The position numbers and the translations under genes were made by a program. This document shows positions 32,997 through 44,726 of a stretch of DNA of 64,000 bases, piece by piece. This DNA is from Aquarana catesbeiana (lineage: Eukaryota; Chordata; Amphibia; Anura; Ranidae): NCBI RefSeq assembly GCF_042186555.1, contig NC_133330.1:169729266-169793265 (forward strand), read 5' to 3'. Under the pieces are notes generated by a model that searched no databases, was not told where the DNA came from, and worked only from the letters and a program-made list of their open reading frames with translations. The first letter of the stretch is position 1, and each line of letters starts with the position of its first letter.

Positions 32997-34015
32997 AAAC
33001 GTGCAGTAACGCACAGAACTATATGGCGTTAAACTTGCAGTAACGCAATGAAATATACAGTGTTAAATTTGCAGTAATGTAATGAAATATACAGTGTTAA
33101 ACTTGCAGTATCGCACAGAACTATACGGCGTTAAACTTGCATTAACGCAATTAAATATACGCTGTTAAACTTGCAGTAACGCACAGAACTATACGGCGTT
33201 AAACTTGCAGCAATGCACTGAACTATACAGCGTTAAACTTGCAGTAACGTGACTAAATATATGGCATTAAAATTGCAGTAATGCAATGAAATATACAGCG
33301 TTAAATGTGCAGTAACGCACATAACTATACGGCGTTAAACTTGCAGTAATGCACAGAACTATGTGGCGTTAAACTTGCAGTAACACAATGATATATACAG
33401 TGTTAAACTTGCAGTAACGCAATGAAATATGCGGCGTTAAACTTGCAGCAATGCACAGAACTATACGGCGTTAAACTTACAGTAACACAAGTAAATATAT
33501 GGCGTTAAACTTACAGTAATGCATTGAAATATACAGCGTTAAACTTGCAGTAATGCACAGAACTATATGGCGTTAAACTTGCAGTAATGCACAGAACTAT
33601 ATGGCGTTAAACTTGCAGTAACACAATGAAATATACAGTGTTAAACTTGCAGTAATGCAATGAAATGTGCGGCTTTAAACTTGCAGTAACACACAGAACT
33701 ATACGGCGTTAAACTTGCAGTAACGCAATTAAATATACAGCGTTGAACTTGCAGTAATGCACAGAACTATATGCCGTTAAACTTGCATTAACGAAATGAA
33801 ATACAAGGTTAAACTTGCAGTAACGCATTGAAATATGCAGCTTTAAACTTGCAGTAACGCACAGAACTATACGGCGTTAAACTTGCAGTAACGCAATTAA
33901 ATATACAGTGTTAAACTAGCAGTAACGCACAGAACTATATGGTTTTAAACTTGCAGTAACACACAGAACTACATGGCAGTAAACTTGCAGTAACACAATA
34001 AAATATACTGTGTTA
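32996..34015 (-). repeat. 34-bp satellite array, reverse, part 2 (about 30 units)
   Basis: About 30 tandem 34-bp units. Each has a constant half (GTTAAACTTGCAGTAA) and a variable half of three types: A GCACAGAACTATAYGGC, B GCAATGAAATATACAG, C GCAATTAAATATACGGC. The series A-B-B-A-C recurs several times, suggesting five- to six-unit higher-order repeats. No coding function. Confidence 0.85.
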
Positions 34016-34163
34016 AATGGTCACTACACTCACACTGACTGAACTATCCCTACAATCACACTAATGTAAAGATGAATGGTTGCACTACACTCACACTGTA
34101 CTATACCAAGATGCACACTAAACTGATTTTCTACACTGGCCATAGAATCAGAATAGCACACTA

Positions 34164-34600
34164 TTGCCCTTTACACACGGTCGGATTTTCGAGTGGAAAA
34201 AGTGCAATCAAATTGTGTTGTCGGAAATTCCGATTGTTTGTGGGCTCCATCGGACTTTTTCCGTCTGAATTTCCAACACACAAAATTTGAGAGCAGGCTA
34301 TAAAATTTTCCGACAACAAAATCCGATCGGTTAAATTCCGATCGTGTGTCCACAGATCTGACGCACAAAGTGCCCCGCATGCTCATAATAAATTAAGAGA
34401 CAAAAGCTTTTGGCTACTGCCCCATTTATAGTCCCGACGTATGTGTTTTACGTCACCGCGTTCAAAACGATTGGATTTTCCGACAACTTTGTGCGACTGT
34501 GTGTATGCAAGACAAGTTTGAGCCAACATCCATCGGAAAAAAATCCATGGATTTTGTTGTCGGAATGTCCGATCAATGTCCGATCGTGTGTACAGGCCAT
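34164..34600. mobile_element. Harbinger MITE, second
   Basis: Begins TTGCCCTTTACACACGGTCG and ends CGATCGTGTGTACAGGCC, with the same subterminal words as the Harbinger copies, for example CCGACAACAAAATCC. Ends are more diverged than in the MITE at 30,125. Confidence 0.8.
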
Positions 34601-34612
34601 AAAGCACACTAA

Positions 34613-34998
34613 TGCCCTGTACACACGGTCGGATTTTCCGATGGAAAAAGTGAGATCGGATTGTGTTGTCGGAAATTCCGATCATGTGTGGGCTCCAACG
34701 GACTTATTCCGTCGGAATTTCCGACACACAAAGTTTGAGGGCAGGCTATAAAATTTTCTGACAACAAAATCCGATCGGTTAAATTACGATCATGTGTACA
34801 CAAATCCGACGCACAAAGTGCCACGCATGCTCAGAATAAATTAAGAGACAAAAGCTATTGGCTACTGCCCCGTTTATAGTCCCAACATACGTGTTTTACG
34901 TCACCGCGTTCAGAACGATCGGATTTTCCGACAACTTTGTGTCACCGTGTGTATGCAAGAAAAGTTTGAGCCAACATCCGTCGGAAAAAATCCATGGA
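34613..34998. mobile_element. Harbinger MITE, third, right end missing
   Basis: Starts TGCCCTGTACACACGGTCGG 12 bp after the previous MITE and runs colinear with it to about 34,998 (GTCGGAAAAAATCCATGGAT), where the last roughly 50 bp are lost. After it, hAT-leader sequence (GAGAGATAGAACAGGGCTC) resumes. Confidence 0.78.
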
Positions 34999-35059
34999 TC
35001 CAAGCCAAGTGGCATAGAGAGATAGAACAGGGCTCTGTTCAGTGCTATTAGACAGTTAG

Positions 35060-35852
35060 GGGGTTATTTACGAAAGGCAAATCCACTTTTCACTACAAGT
35101 GCAAACCACAATTGCAAAGTGCACTTGAAAGTGCACTGAAAGTACACTTGGAAGTGCAGTCACTGTAAATCTGAGGGGTAGATTTACAGTGATCCCCAAG
35201 GACATCGTCTGGGGTCAAGAAACGTGTCGGGAAGGTCTCCACTGCTGCCTATTGATTTTATATAAGCGCTGTTTTCATTCTCCATCATGTGAGTGTTTTT
35301 ACTTCAACAAATTTTATATTTCTTTTACGGAATTACGCTATGTGGTCCCCTTCTGCTTCCTCCCTTGGTATCTTTTATGTATCTGTGGAATTCTGAGCAT
35401 CAGTCCACACAAGAGGCTATGGGCCTTATGGTTCCATCCTGCTAAGAACTGTGAATCCCCATCCTAGGATACTGATCCAGAGTCCATTCACCTTACTACA
35501 AGCCTGTTTGGCACGCAGAGCGTATGCTCTGACGTGTCCAAATGATTCGGTAAGCCTCCTTTTCATACGGTGGTGGTGTTTTTCTACAATCACATATTCC
35601 AGCTTTTGGAACAACTCCTTACACCAGAGGTTTCCACTAATGAACTATACATCATCAATTATATATATATTGGGACTATTCATCATATAAAATAATTTTT
35701 TTTTTTGCACGATTTTCACAATGGGCTTCAACTGATCTATTTATATATATATATATACTTGTTTAATTTACTCACTTCATGTGTTTAATTTTTGGTGTTA
35801 TTGCTACCTAAGATCTATACTGTCTTTGACATATCACATTTAGCGCTACGCT
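35060..35852. other. Repeat mosaic, no gene
   Basis: 35,065-35,190 is a palindromic repeat (GTGCACTTGAAAGTGCACTG) related to those in the Harbinger copies. From 35,190 a stem-like CCCCAAGG..CTGGGG then AAGAAACGTGTCGGGAAGG and a stretch including TTTACGGAATTACGCTATGT resemble amphibian terminal-repeat sequence, perhaps Penelope-like (tentative). Open frames here show no domain. A short AT dinucleotide run is near 35,741-35,756. Confidence 0.4.
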
Positions 35853-35859
35853 TTGTTGT

Positions 35860-37178
35860 TTTGTAGGTGGTCATGCACAGCCAGTGCTCGGATGGCTGAA
35901 ATTCAGCGGGAATTCCACCTGCCCGTAAACCACCTGCTTTGTGACATGCCCATCAGGTGGAACTCGAATTTGACAATGCTGCAGCAGCTGCACATGCAGC
36001 AAAGTGCCGTCAATGAGTACCTGTGTGAGTATGGCACAATGACAGGTTCAGGCCAGCTCAGCTTTTTTTTCCCCATGCCAATGGCTGCTCATAAAGGATG
36101 CATGCACTGTACTGTCACCATTTGAGGAGGCCAAAAGGATGGTGAGCTGTGTCAATGCATGCATCAGTGACACAATCCCTGTTGTGTTCCTGCTGGAGCA
36201 GACTCTGCATGGCATTATGGATGGGGCACTCGAGGCAGAGCAGCGGGATGAAGAGGAGGCCATCCTTTCCTCTCAAGGCACACTTTATACAGACACCATT
36301 GTTCCTATGCCAAAGAACACACAAGAGGAGGAGGAGGAGGATTCTGGAAGTTTTGGAGGCATTGAAGCAGAGGAAGACATATGTCAAACAGTAAGAGAAG
36401 GTTTTCCATCCACAGAACCCTTGGGAGTAGTACAGGGATTTGTGGAGGCAGTTCCAGATATTATAATCCTCAGTGACCCCGAGGAGTCTGCTTCTCATGC
36501 CTCCACAAATTTGTGCATGGGCTCCCTCAAGCTTCAAAGCCTACGAAAGGACCCATGAATACATGGCGTAAAGGAAAAGGATTACTATTGGTTGGCAACC
36601 CTCCTTGACCACTGTTATAAGGGGAAAGTCTCAGAACTTATCCCGTCCCCACAGAGAGTGAAGAAGATGAAATGTCTTAAGTACACCTTAAAGAGGACGC
36701 TTTTCCCAACTCTGGTAGGTTACAGTGTCATGGAAAACATAGTTTTGAGGCTTCTGCTGGTCAAGAGAGGAGCAGTGGAAAAGGCGGCTGCCTAAACGAG
36801 GCATTTCTCAATTTTTTTAGTCCTCGCCGCCCAGGGCTGTCAGCTTCCACTTCCCATTGGCAGCATCTGCATCACATGGTAGATGATTATCTAGGGGTGA
36901 AAACAGAGATGGAGAGCTTTCCAGTCAACGATCCACTGGTTTACTGTGTCATGAGAATAGACCACTGGCCAGAACTTGCCCAGTATGCTATTGAGCTGCT
37001 GGGCTGCCCTACATCCAGTGTGCTTTCCGAATGGACATTCAGTGCTGCTGGAGTTCTTGTTACTAATCATAGGATGTGTCTAGCCACAAACTCCGTGGAC
37101 CATCTGACTTTTATCAAAATGAATCAGTCCTGGATTACCAGCAGCTATGAAGCCCCTGATGTCGATGTCGCAGATTAA
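35860..37178 (+). pseudogene. hAT (ZBED-type) transposase, C-terminal half
   Basis: Recognisable pieces in two frames: CDMPIRWNSNLTMLQQLH; VNACISDTIPVVFLLEQTLH with an acidic stretch; ATLLDHCYKGKVSELI; and the hAT dimerisation region, CVMRIDHWPELAQYAIELLG then PTSSVLSEWTFSAAGVLV and NSVDHLTFIKMNQSW. The conserved SERxFSxAG box has Trp in place of the usual Arg. The BED zinc finger and first half are absent; an AG acceptor (TTTTGTAG) precedes the region. The enzyme would cut and paste the element with 8-bp target duplications. Confidence 0.85.
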
Positions 37179-37280
37179 GTTTTTGGGACTTTGAATCTCT
37201 GCAGGACTTCTAGGCTGCCTAGTGTTGTGGGTGTTGCATTTATCTGGACGAATGTTTTTGGTGTAGGTTTCATGGGCACA

Positions 37281-37890
37281 ATTAACACCCAAAGACCAAT
37301 TTTTTCACACCTGTTTGACAGGTGCATACCATTACAATTTTTGACAGCAAGGCCAATTCTTGCTTTCATCAAGGGTACCTCTATAGGGTTACGGTGGGAA
37401 GGCACCAAGGACACCCAAAGAACAATTTTTCCGCACCTGTTTGACAGGTGCATATCATTGCAATTTTTGACAGCAAGGCCAATTCTTGTTTTCATCAAGA
37501 GTACCTTTATATGGTTAGGTTTTGAAGGTGCCACCGACACTCAAAGAACAGTTTTTCCGCACTTGTTTGACAGGTGCATATCATTAAAATTTTTGACAGC
37601 AAGGCCAATTCTTGCTTTCATCTTACTTCTACATAGTTATGGTGTGAAAGCACCACCGACACCCAAAGAACAATCTTTCTGCACTTGTTTGACAGGTGCA
37701 TATTTTTGCAATTATTGACAGCAAGGCCAATTCTTGCTTTCATCAAGAGTACCTCTATAGGTTTATGGTGTGAAGGCACCACCGACACCCAAAGAACAAT
37801 TTTTACGCACCTGTTTGGCAGGTGCATATCATTACAATTTTCGTCAGCAAGACCAATTCTTGCTTCCATTAAGAGTACCTCTATAGTGTT
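37281..37890 (+). repeat. 126-bp tandem repeat, about 5 units
   Basis: Units share GACACCCAAAGAACAATTTT, CTGTTTGACAGGTGCATA and CAAGGCCAATTCTTGCTTTC. Successive GGTGCATA words are at about 37,321, 37,447, 37,573, 37,695 and 37,821. Most units are 126 bp, a multiple of three, so a long frame stays open, but I see no evidence it is translated. It lies directly after the hAT transposase stop. Confidence 0.85.
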
Positions 37891-37899
37891 AGACCTTTT

Positions 37900-38302
37900 G
37901 AGAAGAAATAATAATATCTTTTTTCATTTTCTTTATGTCATGAGCCCCATGAGAGAAAGGTGAAGAAAGGGTCACAATGGCTGTTTCCAAACTTTTAATA
38001 TATCACCTATCCTTAACACTAAAACAAACTATTTGCAAGGCCAGAAAACAAAGAACCAAAGATATTTACATTTTCTGGTGTTATATAAAAAGACCTGATA
38101 CCACTAGGATGAGTCGACTATACAAACACTTGATTGATTGTTCTCCAGATGAAATCCCTGTCTGTGGACAGAGACTATTGTGAAGATGACTTAGGCCAGA
38201 GACTGGCCAAAGTCCATGTTAAACAACTCAAACAAATATCAGATTTTTTCCTATATATAGATATAGATATAATATTTTAAAAATATACCAATTGTTGTTG
38301 TG

Positions 38303-38305
<3 letters not shown>
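37900..38305. other. No gene seen
   Basis: AT-rich. The frame at 37,977-38,183 has IFWCYIKRPDTTRMSRLY, faintly reminiscent of a zinc-finger/BED region (reading HL..C), but too short and incomplete to call. Confidence 0.3.

Positions 38306-38307
<2 letters not shown>

Positions 38308-38386
<79 letters not shown>
38308..38386. repeat. (AT)n microsatellite
   Basis: About 38 uninterrupted AT dinucleotides. A shorter AT-rich run borders the Tc1 element at 38,565-38,585, consistent with Tc1 choosing TA targets. Confidence 0.95.
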
Positions 38387-38388
<2 letters not shown>

Positions 38389-38585
38389 TGTGACCATGTC
38401 TACATAAATGTATCCATATAGCATGTGTTTTTACCTAAATGAATAAGTAGTCATAGTATCTACAAGATTAACACATTTATCCATATTCAACAATTTTATG
38501 TGATATTGATGAGTAAAATTATACCCTCACATTGAAGGGTTACCAAAATTCCTAAATATTATATATGTATATATATATATGTATA

Positions 38586-40219
38586 CAGTGGGGACGGAAA
38601 GTATTCCTACCCCCTTACATTTTTCACTCTTTGTTATATTGCAGCCATTTGCTAAAATCATTTGAGTTCATTTTTTTCCTCATTAATGTACACACAGCAC
38701 CCCATATTGACAGAAAAACACAGAATTGTTGACATTTTTGCAGATTTATTAAAAAATAAAAACTGAAATATCACATGGTCCTAAGTATTGAGACCCTTTG
38801 CTGTGACACTCATATATTTAACTCAGGTGCTGTCCATTTCTTCTGATCATCCTTGAGATGGTTCTACACCTTCATTTGAGTCCAGCTGTGTTTGATTATC
38901 CTGATTGGACTTGATTAGGAAAGCCACACACTCTGTCTATATAAGACCTTACAGCTCACAGTGCATGTCAGAGCAAATGAGAATCATGAGGTCAAAGGAA
39001 CTGCCTGAAGAGCTCAGAGAAAGAATTGTGGCAAGGCGCAGATCTGGCCAAGGTTACAAAAAAATGTCTGCTACACTTAAGGTTCCTAAGAGCACAGTGG
39101 CCTCCATAATCTTAAATGGAAGACGTTTGGGAAGACCAGAACCCTTCCTAGAGCTGGCTGTCCAGCCAAACTGAGCTATAAGGGGAGAAGAGCCTTGGTG
39201 AGAGAGGTAAAAAAGAACCCAAAGATCACTGTGGCTGAGCTCCAGAGATGCAGTCGGGAGATGGGAGAAAGTTGTAGAAAGTCAACCATCACTGCAACCC
39301 TCCACCAGTGAGGGCTTTAAGACAGAGTGGCCCGACGGAAGCCTCTCCTCAGTGCAAGACACATGAAAGGCCGCATGGAGTTTGCTAAAAAACACCTGAA
39401 GGACTCCAAGATGGTAAGAAATAAGCTTCTCTGGTCTGATGAGACCAAGATAAAACTTTTTGGCCTTAATTCTAAGCGATATTTGTGGAGAAAACCAGGC
39501 ACTGCTCATCACCTGTCCAATACAGTCCCAACAGTGAAGCATGGTGGTGGCAGCTTCATGCTGTGGGGGTGTTTTTCAGCTGCAGGGAAAGGACGACTGG
39601 TTGCAATCAAGGGAAAGATGAATGTGGCCAAGTACAAGGATATCCTGGACAAAAAGCTTCTCCAGAGTGCTCAGGACCTCAGACTAGGCCGAGGTTTACC
39701 TTCCAACAAGACAATGACCCTAAGCACACAGCTAAAATAATGAAGTAACGGCTTCACAACAACTCCATGAATGTTCTTGTATGGCCCAGCCAGAGACCTG
39801 ACTTAAACCCAATTGAGCCTCTCTGGAGAGACCTAAAAATGGCTTTCCACCAATGTTTACCAACCAACCTGACAGAACTGGAGAGGATCTGCAAGGAGGA
39901 ATGGCAGAGAATCCCCAAATCCAGGTGTGAACAACTTGTTGCATCTTTCCCCAAAAGACTCTTGGCTGTATTAGATCAAAAGGGTGCTTCTACTAAATAC
40001 TGAGCAAAGGGTCTGAATACTTAGGACCATGTAATATTTCAGTTTTTCTTTTTTAATAAATCTGCAAAAATGTCAACAATTCTGTGTTTTTCTATCAATA
40101 TGGGGTGCTGGGTGTACATTAATGAGGAAAAAAATGAACTTAAATGGTTTTAGCAAATGGCTGCAATATAACAAACAGTGAAAAATTTAAGGGGGTCTGA
40201 ATATTTTCCGTCCCCACTG
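38586..40219 (+). mobile_element. Tc1/mariner element, full length
   Basis: 1634 bp flanked by TA (38,584-38,585 and 40,220-40,221). Ends CAGTGGGGACGGAAAGTATT and the complement of CAGTGGGGACGGAAAATATT form terminal inverted repeats that extend over most of 200 bp (TTTGTTATATTGCAGCCAT appears near both ends). A transposase gene fills the middle. This is a different family from the Tc1 at 16.95 kb and the palindromic one at 9.87 kb. Confidence 0.95.
38977..40003 (+). pseudogene. Tc1 transposase (DD34E), frameshifted
   Basis: ATG 38,977. N-terminal paired-type HTH: LPEELRERIVARRRSGQGYK and KVPKSTVASIILNG. The catalytic domain has WSDETKIKLFG (first Asp), KHGGGSFMLWGCFSAAG, FQQDNDPKHTAK (second Asp) and DLNPIEPLW (Glu); 34 codons separate the last two. 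The frame changes near 39,150 and 39,690, and stops lie near 39,311, 39,320 and 39,744, so it is inactive. The final stop after GASTKY is at 40,001-40,003. Confidence 0.92.
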
Positions 40220-41386
40220 TATATATATATATATGTATGTATTGTATATATATCAGCACCACTATACAAGCAGATATATATATTATGAAGATTGAACATA
40301 TTACTAAGAAGATAATTCAGAACAAGTATTGCTGCCCTTGGACACGCTTAGTGGTTGGAAGTGGTATTACCTAAATCTACAAAAAGGTAATCAATAGATC
40401 GTTCAACCAATAAAAAATAAGTTACACCTTCTGGGCTCGGCTTATTATAATTTTTATGAGCCTATTGTCCAAAATGGTATATAGGGTCAAGATAGATGCA
40501 ATTGAAGGACACTCAATCGGACACATAGACACACACACTTCATTCATCAACTCCTATCTCCATATTCATGAAGATTGCTTGACACCTTATACTTTGAAAC
40601 TCTGAGGATGCAAGAAGTAATTCCTCTTTAGGTAGAAGCCATCTTGGAAACCATGGCAACCATTTTAAAACTCTGGTAACCATCATTTCAATCCAGTAGC
40701 CATTTTCAAAAAGGGTAAATATGTTGTATTGATTTTTACCTTGTATTTATTTGTGTCATCTTAAATATTGATTTATTGATTATTATATACAGTTGGATAA
40801 CTATTTATCGAGTCTATAACCATCTGATAGATTTTTCTCTAAGCTTCAATTTTTTATAATCATTTTTATAGTTTCCATGCCATTGACATAGCAAACGTCT
40901 AATTTTATTTCACATTATTGATGACTTACTTACCTGGAGTATTATAACAGTTGAATTCATGAAAAACAGACGTTCTGTCTAATCATCATATTTACTCCAT
41001 TATTGATTGTACAGGGAAGTTTTATCATTTCTGTGTCATTTAAAAAGTACAACACTACCATTAGGGGGTGTTTCAATTAATATTCTTAATTTTATGTAAC
41101 ATTTGTTTCTGTCAACCAATATACTGTATATATAACTATTTCGTATGAATACATGTCTGGTCAATAAATCTCCTATTTTTAGTCTGTGTTCATATTGATT
41201 TATTCTGTATCCTAGAAATACAAATATTGTTTAAAATTTCATAAATACCGTGCAGGAAAATTATCCTAATAAGCACAACATATGAATTGGAAGCACTTGC
41301 TGAGATTTACATTGATATTTTGTACAAGATCAATCATAGTTATTGACATAAATAATACTTTGCATATAATTATTATTTATTAATTT
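40220..41386. other. Unidentified AT-rich region, possible LTR
   Basis: No frame of note. Around 41,100-41,225 TATATAACTATTTCG, then GTCAATAAATCTCC and a T-rich stretch resemble an LTR poly(A) region placed before the coding remnant at 41.4 kb. Neither a second LTR nor a primer-binding site was found, so this is only a suggestion. Confidence 0.25.
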
Positions 41387-41411
41387 TTGAAAAAAAATAT
41401 TTCCCCCCCAA

Positions 41412-42010
41412 AATGTCTGGACAAAGTGAATCTTCTGCTGCTAGTGCTTGTCCAGAGTCAGTACCTAGCGGTGATATTAATATCAAAATTGGCAAAAATA
41501 CAGGACATGTTGAAAATTGTTTCTAAAATTGAAATGGTGGACCATGTCAGGAAAAGATTGTCTATTGAAGCTGGTCTAGAGATATACATTAAAAGAACGT
41601 AAAAGCAATGCTAGTCTTTTAATTAATGACATGTGGAATGTGGGAGGTCAAATCTATGAACTCACAGACAGCTTCTCTAAGGCAAAGGACATAAGAAGGC
41701 ATGATTGCATCATTTTGGAATTATTGCCTGCTGTATCTTTGTAATGAATATATTAGAGTCCCAGTCCTGTTTAAAAGAAAAGGAATGTGAGGTAGGAAAA
41801 CTCACTAAAAAAATTATGGAGGCCACTGATAAGGCAGATCGTTATCACGATTTTAAACTGCAACTGCATGGTGAATTAGAACTGTTGCAAAAGACCACTA
41901 AAATAAACCAGGATACAAATCACTGATTAAATGAAAAGTGAAAGTTGCCGAATAGTAGGCAGTAGAAAATTAGAAAGAGAAATGGATCAGCTCAGGTCAG
42001 GACAGGAAAT
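41412..42010 (+). pseudogene. Unrecognised coding remnant with coiled coil (retroelement gag?)
   Basis: From ATG 41,412 one frame reads SGQSESSAASACPESVPSGD; parts in other frames read AKIQDMLKIVSKIEMVDHV, LLINDMWNVGGQIYELTDSF and LKEKECEVGKLTKKIMEATD then FKLQLHGELELLQK. The last pieces have heptad-like hydrophobic spacing suggesting a coiled coil. Multiple frameshifts. The order (Ser-rich start, helical region, coiled coil) would suit a retroelement gag, but I do not recognise it. Harbinger copy 2 truncates it at 42,027. Confidence 0.3.
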
Positions 42011-42500
42011 TTTAATTAAACAATTATGCCCTGTAGACACGGTCGGACATTGATGGTACATTCCGACATCAAAATCCATCGTTTTTTTCCGACTGATGTT
42101 GGCTCAAACTTGTCTTGCATACACATGGTCGCACAAAGTTGTCGGAGTTTCCGAACGTCAAGAACGCGCTGACGTACACCGCGTATGACGAGACTATAAA
42201 AGGGCAGTTCAATACCAAGCGCGGCACCCTTTGGGCTCCTTTTGCTAATCTCGTGTTAGTAAAAGTTTGGTGAGAGACAATTTGTGCTTTTTCAGACTCA
42301 TGGTTTACAGAACGTATTTCTGCTGTTCAGTTTGTGCTTGTGGGTTTGTATCTGTTCTTCAGTGCGTGCAGCAAGTTCCCATTGATTTTTCATTGTGTTC
42401 TTGTCCGTTCGTTACTGATTTTCAGGTCGCTCTTCACAGGCCTTGCTGTTCTTCAGTGCGTTCTGTTACTTCGTTCTGAACAGCCGACCGTTTTCTAGTC

Positions 42501-44556
42501 ATGTTGCGTGTACGTACTCATCTTAGAGTTCGTGCTGTGCGGGGGCTTGGTGTTGGAGTTCTTACTTTGACACAAGCCCAGTCCATGAACAGGGCGAGGA
42601 GGAGTTCATGGACCAAGAATTGGTTGCCCAAGCGTGACCAATTCTGTCACATGCCTTTGCTCCGTGAGATCCGTGAGAATAATCCTGATGATTTCAAGAA
42701 CTTTCTCCGGATGACGGACCCCGTATTTCACCGTTTGTACGCTTTGCTGCCCCGTATTTCACCTGCATGAGGCAAGCCATCACTCCGAAGCAAAGGCTAG
42801 TCGCCACGTTGCGGTACTTGGCGATGGGGAGAAGCCTGCAGGACCTCAAGTTCTCGACAGGCATCTCCCCCCAGGCTCTGGGGATCATTATCCCAGAGAC
42901 CTGTTCTGCCATCATCCAGGTCCTGCAGAAGGACTATATTAAGGTAAGATTTTTATCCTTTAACATTATTCCCTAATTACCATAATTGTAATATGCTGTG
43001 AATGTCCCTTTTGTCCTCATGCGTGCTGTTTTTTTTTTTTTTATAATTTTTTTTGTCCTTCATGCATATTTGCCTTCACTTACCTCCCCAGCATGCTCTC
43101 CTGGGCCTATATCCACCTCGTCTAGTCACTTAATAATGTATTTTGTCAGCTCCATAGTAGTGCTTTACCCTAAATACCCCCTAAAATGTGTAAAAATTTG
43201 ATTTGTGCTTTAAATTCAGGCAGAGTGCCAGAGGTTTCTTTTTTTGGGTCCCAAAATCATTTGGGAACCCTCCTTCCCCCAACTGCTAACTCAGCTGATA
43301 CCAATCCTCTATATGCTGACTTTGCCAAACCCATACACACTATACCTACCTCTTTTGTTGTCAGATTTATGGATGAATTCCCCAAAGTATGTAGTGCAAG
43401 GGCCTGCCTGAATACTTTCAAATGGTACTGTTTAAAGTTTTTGTATCTTATTATTATAATGTGCTAAAATGTGTACAGTGTGTATTTATATCTTTGTATT
43501 ATGACACTTCTTACCTGTCCAGTGGGCTGCCAATAGTGTAAGTAAGGAGGTGCTGGCCAAAGTAATACACATTATTTAGGCATTCATCTCTCAATGAAGT
43601 GGAGAGGGTTACCTGTCCAAAACATCCCCCCCCCCCTAAAATTTTGAAAATGGCCCATGAGAGAGGGGGAGGAATCTGATAAGTGGACCTTATACCTTTG
43701 TTTTTAAATACTGCCTAAAATAAATGTTATACTGATGTTGGCCGGGAGTTTTGTGTCTAATCTGTTTTCCATGTTTTTGTGCAAAATGATTAATTTTTTT
43801 TTCTTGTTTGACTCCACAGTTTCCTTCCAACCCACAGGAATGGCAGACTGTGGCCTCCCACTTGGCCCAGAGGTGGGACTTTCCCAACTGCGTTGGGACA
43901 ATTGATGGGAAACACGTCCACATAGTCCCACCCCCCAACTCGGGGTCATACTATTATATATTATAATTACAAGTGGTTCAATAGTATTGTGATGTTGGCG
44001 GTGGTGTCAGCTACTTACGAGTTCCTGTATGTGGACGTGGGGAAGAATGGCCGGATGTCAGATGGTGGAGTCATCGCCCACACGGAGTTCTACAGGCATC
44101 TCCAGAATGGCAGCTTGGGCTTACCACCTCCAGAAGACAATGCAAAAGGACTCCCATTCGTCTTCATTGCGGATGAAGCGTTTGCGCTGGGGGGACCATC
44201 TTATGCGGCCATTCCCTATGAGGACCCTCACCCCGGACCAGAGGGTTTTTAATTACCGGCTGGCCAGAGCCAGAAAAGTGGTGGAGAACACGTTTGAAAT
44301 AATGGCCAGCCGGTTCCGCCTATTTCTTACACTGATACACATGGCGGAATATAAACTCAATCACATCATGCTGGCTTGCTGTGTTCTCCACAACATTTTA
44401 AGGAAAAATTCTGTGAACTATGCTGCCTCAGTTGGGCCTGAGGCTGGAATTCTGAATGAACCAACCCTGATGGCGCTTGAAACTGGCCGTCCTGGCTTGC
44501 CCCCCCCAGAGTGCCCGTTAGGTCCGTCTAGGATACATGAAATACTTTGCGGGTAG
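42501..44556 (+). pseudogene. Harbinger DDE transposase, copy 2
   Basis: Exon 1 is 42,501-42,943 (ATG 42,501), frameshifted near 42,765 by a small deletion relative to copy 1. Intron 42,944-43,819 has GTAAGA and CCACAG borders. Exon 2 is 43,820-44,556: first Asp in GTIDGKHVHIV, a short TA-rich insertion near 43,955 that shifts the frame, second Asp in YVDVGKNGRMSDGG, then ADEAFALGGP, a further frame change near 44,250, and the Glu motif NYRLARARKVVEN. The stop follows HEILCG. It keeps the C-terminal third missing from copy 1; length without breaks would be about 390 residues. Confidence 0.88.
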
Positions 44557-44726
44557 GGGGGCCATCGATATGCAAGACAATGTCTGAGACATTTTTTAAA
44601 TAAAAATATAGTTAAAACTGAACAAATATTTGCTTTGATTTACTGCTTGGCTTTCTTTTAGCTGACCATGACCGAAATTTGGGGAGTCCTGAAAATGGCG
44701 TGATTGTGTAAAATTAGAAAGCACTG

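Larger units (their letters stand above)
29743..37900 (+). mobile_element. hAT-derived region, rearranged and repeatedly invaded
   Basis: The left part begins around TAGGGATTGGCGAACGGTTC, has a hairpin of 12-bp arms at 29,871-29,898 (AATGCACTGTGC/GCACAGTGCATT) and a leader with CTATAAAAT. The right part carries hAT transposase C-terminal sequence and a 126-bp tandem repeat. Between them are Harbinger MITEs, a TTAA element and a 34-bp satellite in inverted arms. That left and right belong to one hAT element is inferred from spacing and from leader pieces repeated on both sides; the far right end was not located. Confidence 0.5.

Noticed and set aside
32996..34015. Regular 34-bp repeats suggesting a CRISPR array
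   Set aside because: No unique spacers; whole units repeat with gradual divergence and invert at 32,350, and the context is a vertebrate transposon.
35190..35240. Second hammerhead ribozyme candidate
   Set aside because: CCCC/GGGG stem and AAGAAACGTGTCGGG resemble the pattern, but no CTGANGA core is present.
36139..36558. Acidic frame as a separate host gene
   Set aside because: It continues the hAT transposase (VNACISDTIPVVFLLEQ) with an acidic insertion between conserved hAT segments.
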